From the NCBI RefSeq assembly GCF_004122165.1, contig NZ_SBKO01000002.1:496001-560000 (forward strand): a stretch of DNA of 64,000 bases, written 5' to 3'. Each line of letters begins with the position of its first letter. Positions within the stretch are counted from its first letter, which is position 1. This document shows positions 57,984 to 64,000 of the stretch, piece after piece. The DNA comes from Flavobacterium amnicola (lineage in GTDB: Bacteria > Bacteroidota > Bacteroidia > Flavobacteriales > Flavobacteriaceae). The notes below the pieces were generated by a model. It saw only the letters and a list, made by a program, of their open reading frames with translations, was not told the DNA's origin and did not search any database. A program made the translations under genes and the position numbers.

Positions 57984-59390
57984 ATGCCAACTAAATTTAC
58001 AATTCTACTACTATTAAGTTTATCATTTAATACAATAAATGCACAAACGTTTACTTTTCCAGATGAGACAGAACCTCATGAAGGCACTTGGTTAGCATGG
58101 CCACATCAATACGAATATGGAAATGCATTCCGTAATGAGAATGATGCTACTTGGGTTGCCATGACAAATGCATTACAAGCAAATGAAAAAGTGCATATTA
58201 TCGCATATAACACTACCGAAAGAACAAGAATAACAACATTACTAACTAATGCCAATGTCCCATTAACAAATGTCAATTTTGTGATAAAAACTACTAATGA
58301 TGTTTGGATGCGTGATATTGCAGGGATTTTTGTTCGAAACGCATCTGGTCAATTAGTATTACAAGATTGGGGTTTTAATGGTTGGGGTGGTGACTATGCT
58401 TTTGATAAGGACAATACAACTCCAACAATTATGGGTACTGCAAGTGGTTTAACACCATTAAACTTAAATTCTATTATGGTTGTAGAAGGAGGTTCTTGGG
58501 AATTAGATGGTCATGGTACTTTTTTAGCAACAAAATCCTCAATTTTATGTCAAAATAACCCTACAACACCTACTGGTATCAAAGCATTGCGCAATGTAGG
58601 AATGACAGAATCTCAAGCAAACGCAATTTTTTCTCAATACATAGGTGCCCAAAAATTTATTTGGTTAGACGGATGGTATAGTCAAGACGATATCACTGAT
58701 GCACATATAGATGGATTTGCAAAATTTGCTCCAGGTAACAAACTTGTTACTATGAATCAAGCTGATTTGCTTTATTGGGGTGTGCCTCAATCGGATATAG
58801 ATAAACTTTATGCTGCTTCAAATATCAACAATGTCGTATATGAAAAAGTATATATCCCTCTTACTGTAAATAATGTTAAAAAAACCAATGGTCAAGATTT
58901 AGGATACAAAGGAAGCTATGCAAACTATTATGTTGCAAATAATCGCGTATTAGTTCCTAACTATAACGATCCTAATGACGCTGTTGCTAATAGTATAATT
59001 GCTGGTATTTATCCTGGAAGAACAGTAGTAGGTATAGATTGTAGAAATTTATATGCTAATGGAGGAATGGTACATTGTGTAACACAACAACAACCACAAG
59101 CTACTTTATCAACTTCTGAATTTAATGACAATATTGATTTTGAATTATATCCTAATCCAGCTAAAAACTTAATTAATATTCAATTTGAAGCAAATGAATA
59201 TCAAAATATTAAAATTGAAATATATGATTTTATTGGAAAAAAAATAGCAAGCAAAAATGAACACTTAGTCAATACTAAAAATTCAACTGTAAAAGTTGAT
59301 TTAGATAATATACAAAATGGAATTTACATTTGTAAAATATTCGCAGACAACAAATTAAAAGCTACTAAAAAAATTATTGTAAAAAATTAG
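57984..59390 (+). CDS. Secreted agmatine/peptidylarginine deiminase-family protein with T9SS sorting domain
   Basis: A 468-residue exported enzyme of the PAD_porph/agmatine deiminase family. Signal peptide ends FNTINAQ (about residue 21). Family landmarks are EPHEGTWLAWPHQ near 31, DVWMRD near 109, DAHIDGFAKF near 240 and the catalytic cysteine Cys365 in GGMVHCVTQQQ. The segment after DVWMRD is IAG rather than the usual TGP or NGP. Residues about 392-468 (LYPNPAKNLINI to KKIIVKN) are a type A T9SS sorting domain. The exported location fits a deiminase acting on extracellular agmatine or on protein arginines; which one is open. Confidence 0.88.
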   Translation: MPTKFTILLLLSLSFNTINAQTFTFPDETEPHEGTWLAWPHQYEYGNAFRNENDATWVAMTNALQANEKVHIIAYNTTERTRITTLLTNANVPLTNVNFVIKTTNDVWMRDIAGIFVRNASGQLVLQDWGFNGWGGDYAFDKDNTTPTIMGTASGLTPLNLNSIMVVEGGSWELDGHGTFLATKSSILCQNNPTTPTGIKALRNVGMTESQANAIFSQYIGAQKFIWLDGWYSQDDITDAHIDGFAKFAPGNKLVTMNQADLLYWGVPQSDIDKLYAASNINNVVYEKVYIPLTVNNVKKTNGQDLGYKGSYANYYVANNRVLVPNYNDPNDAVANSIIAGIYPGRTVVGIDCRNLYANGGMVHCVTQQQPQATLSTSEFNDNIDFELYPNPAKNLINIQFEANEYQNIKIEIYDFIGKKIASKNEHLVNTKNSTVKVDLDNIQNGIYICKIFADNKLKATKKIIVKN

Positions 59391-59411
59391 TATTTTTAAA
59401 ACACAGCTAAC

Positions 59412-60551
59412 ATGAAAAAAATGCATTTACAAATTTTAGCTCTTATAATGATGGCTTATTCTTGTGGAGGTAATGAAGAAATTACTGAAAATTCAAACAA
59501 CATACAAGAAGTTCTTTACAAAATGCCTGAAGAGTCTGATCCTCACGAAGGAACTTGGTTACAATGGCCACATCATTATCAACACGGAATCACATATAGA
59601 AATGAACTTGATGCAACTTGGGTAGCTATTACAAATGCGCTTCAAAGCTCTGAAAAAGTTCACATTATAGCATATGATACAACCGAGAAAAATAGAATTA
59701 TTAGCTTACTAAATAATGCCAGTGTACCCTTATTAAATGTAGATTTTACCATTCATCATACAGATGATGTTTGGGTAAGAGATAACGGACCCATATATGT
59801 TAAAGACAAACAAGGTAACATAGTTATTGAAGATTGGGGGTTTAACGGATGGGGAGGCAAATACGATTACACAAATTGCAATGCGATACCATTATTTATA
59901 GCCCAACAAACTGGAAAAACTAAAGTCGATTTAAACAACATAATGATTAATGAAGGAGGTTCTGTTGAAATTGATGGCCATGGTGTTTTAATGGCTACAA
60001 AAAGTTCTGTAATTAGTCAAAGTCCCGCAAACTCTGTTAGAAATCCCGGTATGAGTCAAGTACAAGCCGAAGCAAACTTTACAAAGTACTTAGGAGTAAC
60101 AAAATTCATTTGGTTAGACGGAGGATTCAGCTCTGATGACGTTACCGATATGCATATTGATGGCTTTGCACGATTTGCACCTGGAAATAAATTGGTTACA
60201 ATGAGCAATTCTGACTTAGCTAACTGGGGATTATCTGCATCTGACATTGACAAATTAAATAATGCTACAAATAAAAATAATACAGCATATACAAAAGTCG
60301 TTTTGCCATTAACTCAAAATAACGTTACCACTCAAACTGGTGTGGCCTTGACATACAAAGGAAGTTACATTAATTACTATATTTCAAATGGCAAGGTATT
60401 AGTTCCAAATTACAATGATCCTAACGACACTGTTGCCAACAATATTATTGCGGGTTTATACCCAGGAAGAACTGTAGTAGGTATTGATGTAAGAAATTTA
60501 TATCAAAATGGAGGTATGGTTCATTGCGTTACACAACAACAGCCATTATAA
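59412..60551 (+). CDS. Lipoprotein agmatine/peptidylarginine deiminase-family protein
   Basis: A 379-residue paralogue of the preceding gene without a T9SS domain. It begins MKKMHLQILALIMMAYSC with a lipobox-like Cys18, so it is probably membrane-anchored. The catalytic set is complete: DPHEGTWLQWPHH near 41, DVWVRDNGP near 119, DMHIDGFARF near 250 and Cys372 in GGMVHCVTQQQ. Gap to the first deiminase is 21 bp. The pair looks like a duplication followed by different routes of export. Substrate not known. Confidence 0.87.
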   Translation: MKKMHLQILALIMMAYSCGGNEEITENSNNIQEVLYKMPEESDPHEGTWLQWPHHYQHGITYRNELDATWVAITNALQSSEKVHIIAYDTTEKNRIISLLNNASVPLLNVDFTIHHTDDVWVRDNGPIYVKDKQGNIVIEDWGFNGWGGKYDYTNCNAIPLFIAQQTGKTKVDLNNIMINEGGSVEIDGHGVLMATKSSVISQSPANSVRNPGMSQVQAEANFTKYLGVTKFIWLDGGFSSDDVTDMHIDGFARFAPGNKLVTMSNSDLANWGLSASDIDKLNNATNKNNTAYTKVVLPLTQNNVTTQTGVALTYKGSYINYYISNGKVLVPNYNDPNDTVANNIIAGLYPGRTVVGIDVRNLYQNGGMVHCVTQQQPL

Positions 60552-60567
60552 AAATCACAAAAATTAG

Positions 60568-60597
60568 TTTGAATTTAAGATTTTATTCGTACTTTTG
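60568..60597 (+). promoter_or_regulatory. rplS promoter
   Basis: TTTG (60568-60571), 18 bp, TACTTTTG (60590-60597). rplS thus has its own promoter and does not depend on trmD. Confidence 0.75.
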
Positions 60598-60599
60598 CC

Positions 60600-60669
60600 C
60601 CCACATTTGACCAACCTCTGGCGAAAACCGTGAATGTTGCTTAGATTTTAAACCATAATATTTATAAAA
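60600..60669 (+). promoter_or_regulatory. Candidate bL19 leader
   Basis: The 70-nt leader between promoter and rplS can form an outer stem ACATT / AATGT (60603-60607, 60633-60637) around a CC...GG-rich inner part. I recall that leaders upstream of bL19 genes have been proposed in Flavobacteria by comparative genomics, but I could not verify a match. Confidence 0.35.
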
Positions 60670-61020
60670 ATGGCAAATTTATTAGATTTCGTAAACAACG
60701 AATTATCTGCAAGAAAAGATTTCCCTGCATTCGGAGCTGGTGATACTATCACTGTATACTACGAAATTAAAGAGGGTGAAAAAACAAGAACTCAGTTCTT
60801 CAAAGGAGTTGTAATTCAAAGAAGAGGAACTGGAGCAACTGAAACTTTTACAATCCGTAAAATGTCAGGAGCTGTTGGTGTAGAGCGTATCTTCCCAGTG
60901 AACATGCCAGCTTTACAAAAAGTTGAATTGAACCAAAGAGGTAAAGTTCGTAGAGCTCGTATCTACTACTTTAGAGATCTTACTGGTAAAAAAGCAAAAA
61001 TCAAAGAAAGAAGAAGATAA
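60670..61020 (+). CDS. rplS: 50S ribosomal protein bL19
   Basis: A 116-residue ribosomal protein at the 30S-50S interface. FPAFGAGDTITVYYEIKEG near 19-37, FKGVVIQRRG near 44, and the end RRARIYYFRDLTGKKAKI are diagnostic. Full length. It has its own promoter and terminator. Confidence 0.97.
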   Translation: MANLLDFVNNELSARKDFPAFGAGDTITVYYEIKEGEKTRTQFFKGVVIQRRGTGATETFTIRKMSGAVGVERIFPVNMPALQKVELNQRGKVRRARIYYFRDLTGKKAKIKERRR

Positions 61021-61046
61021 TTCACTTTCTGAAGTTTATAAAAATG

Positions 61047-61075
61047 GTCCCGATATTCTCTCGGGACTTTTTTTT
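61047..61075 (+). terminator. rplS terminator
   Basis: GTCCCGA / TCGGGAC with a 7-nt loop and at least eight T; its end touches the umuD stop on the other strand. Confidence 0.9.
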
Positions 61076-61508
61076 ATATTTTTTTCAGCACATAAGTAAC
61101 AATTCCCCAAATAATCAATTCATTCTCTTCTGTAATTTTGATGGGTTGAAACGCTTCATTTTCAGGGACAAGACAAATGGAGTTCTTTTCAATCTTTATG
61201 CGTTTTACAGTAAAATCCCCATCGATATAGCAAACTGCAATTTTATTGTCAGCAGGTTCTAAACTTCGATCAATTACTAAGACATCGCCATCAGCTATAC
61301 CTGCCCCTATCATAGAATTACCACTCGCTTTCGCATAAAACGTAGCCGATTTATTTTTCACTACAATCTGATCCAAACTGATACGCACTTCATCAAAGTC
61401 GGCAGCAGGTGAAGGAAATCCCGCTTTAATTCCCGCAGCAATGAAAGGCATCTCTAAATTACTATCCGTATTTGGAGCAAAAATCTCTATTTTTTTTGAC
61501 TTTAACAT
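61074..61508 (-). CDS. umuD: UmuD-like autoproteolytic subunit (LexA/S24 family)
   Basis: A 144-residue S24-type protein. The self-cleavage site is Ala29-Gly30 in KAGFPSPA. The catalytic dyad is Ser65 in GNSMIG and Lys102 in DFTVKRI, so autoprocessing should work. It lacks the DNA-binding domain of LexA. Cleaved UmuD' activates the Y-family polymerase encoded by the overlapping upstream gene. On this strand umuD is downstream of umuC with a 7-bp overlap, the reverse of the usual order. Confidence 0.92.
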   Translation of the reverse strand: MLKSKKIEIFAPNTDSNLEMPFIAAGIKAGFPSPAADFDEVRISLDQIVVKNKSATFYAKASGNSMIGAGIADGDVLVIDRSLEPADNKIAVCYIDGDFTVKRIKIEKNSICLVPENEAFQPIKITEENELIIWGIVTYVLKKI

Positions 61509-62767
61509 TTCAGAATTAGCATTTCATCAATTTGAGTTGTATATCTATTCGATAAGTGATTTTGTTTCATTTTCCAGGTTCTATTCATATCCTGATTCGC
61601 AATTTTAAGTTTTCTATCGCCCATTTTTAAGCGTATAGCATCCATTACTTTCATCAATTTTTCGTGCTTCGGATTTTCTTCTTCAAACAAATCAAATTGC
61701 TTCTGATTTTGTGGCACGATTAGCGTTAAAATGACTCCCGCCTTCGTATACGATTCGCCTTCAATATAAATCTCTTCAAGAACTTCAATGGCCTTCTGAC
61801 TTAATGTTAAGGCCGATTGCGTGGCAAAAGGAATTGTTTTGTATACCGTAAAATACGATTTTCTTCTTTCTTCTATCGAACATTTTTTCAATAGAAAAAC
61901 CGAAATCCCATAACAACATGATTTTTGCTTTCTTAATTTTTCGGATGCAATGGTTGCAAAAGTGGAAATACGTTCTTTTAGTTCTGAAAAAGCAACAATT
62001 GAATGTTCAAACGATCTGGTTATGGCGATATTCTTTTTAGCTTCTGAAAAAAAATCCAATTCTAAAACCGAAATGCCTAACAACTCCAGTCGCAAACGAT
62101 CTCCCACAACGCCCATTAACTGCTTGATAGTTTTCTCATGTTGCGGTTGCACAAAATCGAGAGCCGTTACGATTCCTAAAGCTGTTAACTTCTTGGAAAG
62201 TCTGCGACCAATTCCCCAAACATCCTCAATCTTCGTCCATTTCAACGCTTTAACTCTTTTCTCTTCCGAATCAATAACATAGACTCCGTTTGTCCGTTCT
62301 TTGAACTTTTTCGCGATTCTATTGGCAATTTTGGAAAGCGCCTTGGTAGGCGCAAAACCAATACAAACTGGAAGACCCACCCATTTTTGTACTTTCTTTT
62401 TAATTTCTAATCCACAATCTGTATAATCCCTTTGATAGAAATCGTCAAATTTTAAAAAAGCCTCGTCAATACTGTACACTTCAATCGCAGGCGTAAAATC
62501 TTTCAAAACCTCCATAACGCGTTGACTCAAATCGCCATACAAAGCATAATTGGAAGAAAACACCTTTACGTTGTGTACCGCAAACAACTCTCTAAATTGA
62601 AATTCAGGCGCTCCCATAGGGATTTTTAATGCTTTAGCCTCTTCACTTCTTGAAATAACACAACCATCGTTGTTCGATAAAACAACAACAGGCTTATTTT
62701 CATATTGTGGCTGAAAAAAACGCTCACAAGAAACATAAAAATTATTACAATCGACTAATGCATACAT
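61502..62767 (-). CDS. umuC: Y-family DNA polymerase V catalytic subunit (UmuC)
   Basis: A 421-residue translesion polymerase; ATG at 62767 (MYALVDCNNFY) is chosen because it places the first catalytic Asp at residue 6. VDCNNFYVSCERFF, VYSIDEAFL near 100 and the little-finger region are intact. It copies damaged DNA when activated by UmuD'. It precedes and overlaps umuD. No LexA box can be named with confidence upstream. Confidence 0.94.
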   Translation of the reverse strand: MYALVDCNNFYVSCERFFQPQYENKPVVVLSNNDGCVISRSEEAKALKIPMGAPEFQFRELFAVHNVKVFSSNYALYGDLSQRVMEVLKDFTPAIEVYSIDEAFLKFDDFYQRDYTDCGLEIKKKVQKWVGLPVCIGFAPTKALSKIANRIAKKFKERTNGVYVIDSEEKRVKALKWTKIEDVWGIGRRLSKKLTALGIVTALDFVQPQHEKTIKQLMGVVGDRLRLELLGISVLELDFFSEAKKNIAITRSFEHSIVAFSELKERISTFATIASEKLRKQKSCCYGISVFLLKKCSIEERRKSYFTVYKTIPFATQSALTLSQKAIEVLEEIYIEGESYTKAGVILTLIVPQNQKQFDLFEEENPKHEKLMKVMDAIRLKMGDRKLKIANQDMNRTWKMKQNHLSNRYTTQIDEMLILKC

Positions 62768-62821
62768 CCTACAAAAATACAAAATATTAAATTTAAGCCC
62801 TTCTAATTTTGCATTTCATAA

Positions 62822-64000
<1,179 letters not shown>

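Noticed and set aside
61950..62282. 110-codon plus-strand frame inside umuC
   Set aside because: Antisense shadow of a well-conserved gene.

Overview
The window looks like a chromosomal segment of a Flavobacterium-like member of the Flavobacteriaceae (Bacteroidota). The signs are low-GC DNA, promoters of the Bacteroidota type (TTTG, about 17-23 bp, TAnnTTTG), three secreted proteins with type IX secretion (T9SS) C-terminal sorting domains, lipoproteins with short lipoboxes, a menaquinone (Men) pathway, and several families typical of this group (DUF2911, DUF2853, DUF6952, choice-of-anchor I). The window carries no rRNA, one tRNA and no CRISPR array.

Layout. 1-12.6 kb is mostly housekeeping. 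It holds a peroxiredoxin/thioredoxin/DUF6952 set, a T9SS lipase, an arsenic-type operon on the minus strand without a visible efflux pump, and a plus-strand run of tpx, dgkA, ftsK, lolA, lptF/G-like permease and ribB(A). 12.7-24.7 kb is an accessory region. It begins at tRNA-Ser(UGA), continues through about 1.1 kb of nested duplicated palindromic repeats, then a type I restriction-modification operon (hsdM, a HEPN-domain gene, hsdS, hsdR, and an unknown gene), two unknown genes, and a GIY-YIG nuclease embedded in repeat clusters. 24.7-30.8 kb holds photolyase, a SRPBCC protein, a DUF2911 protein, recG and a Dph6-like ATP pyrophosphatase. 30.8-42 kb holds an M1 peptidase and the menaquinone genes menC, menA, menB and menD with conserved neighbours. 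41.7-56 kb holds three tandem membrane paralogues, an ether-lipid-like gene pair, YeeE/YedE transporters, a dual-family PPIase and small enzymes. 56-64 kb holds trmD and rplS separated by an AraC regulator and two secreted deiminases, then umuC/umuD in reversed order, and the start of a monomeric NADP-isocitrate dehydrogenase.

The strongest unusual signal is a link between short palindromic repeats and small nuclease genes. RecG carries an in-frame insertion of 146 residues that is a complete DUF559 endonuclease-like domain, bounded by imperfect C/G-rich inverted repeats that are themselves translated. About 4 kb away a GIY-YIG gene lies between clusters of a second palindromic repeat family. 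The stems of that family change in a compensatory way between copies, and copies abut or supply the stop codons of neighbouring genes. A related short piece is also read in frame inside the M1 peptidase. Other points worth a second look are the HEPN protein inside the type I R-M operon, a candidate structured RNA on the opposite strand next to it, a RibBA whose GTP cyclohydrolase half has lost its zinc and catalytic motifs, three YhhN-like paralogues that lack the conserved aspartates, and an AGMO-like plus lysoplasmalogenase gene pair.

All product names come from motif and family recognition by eye; no database search was run.
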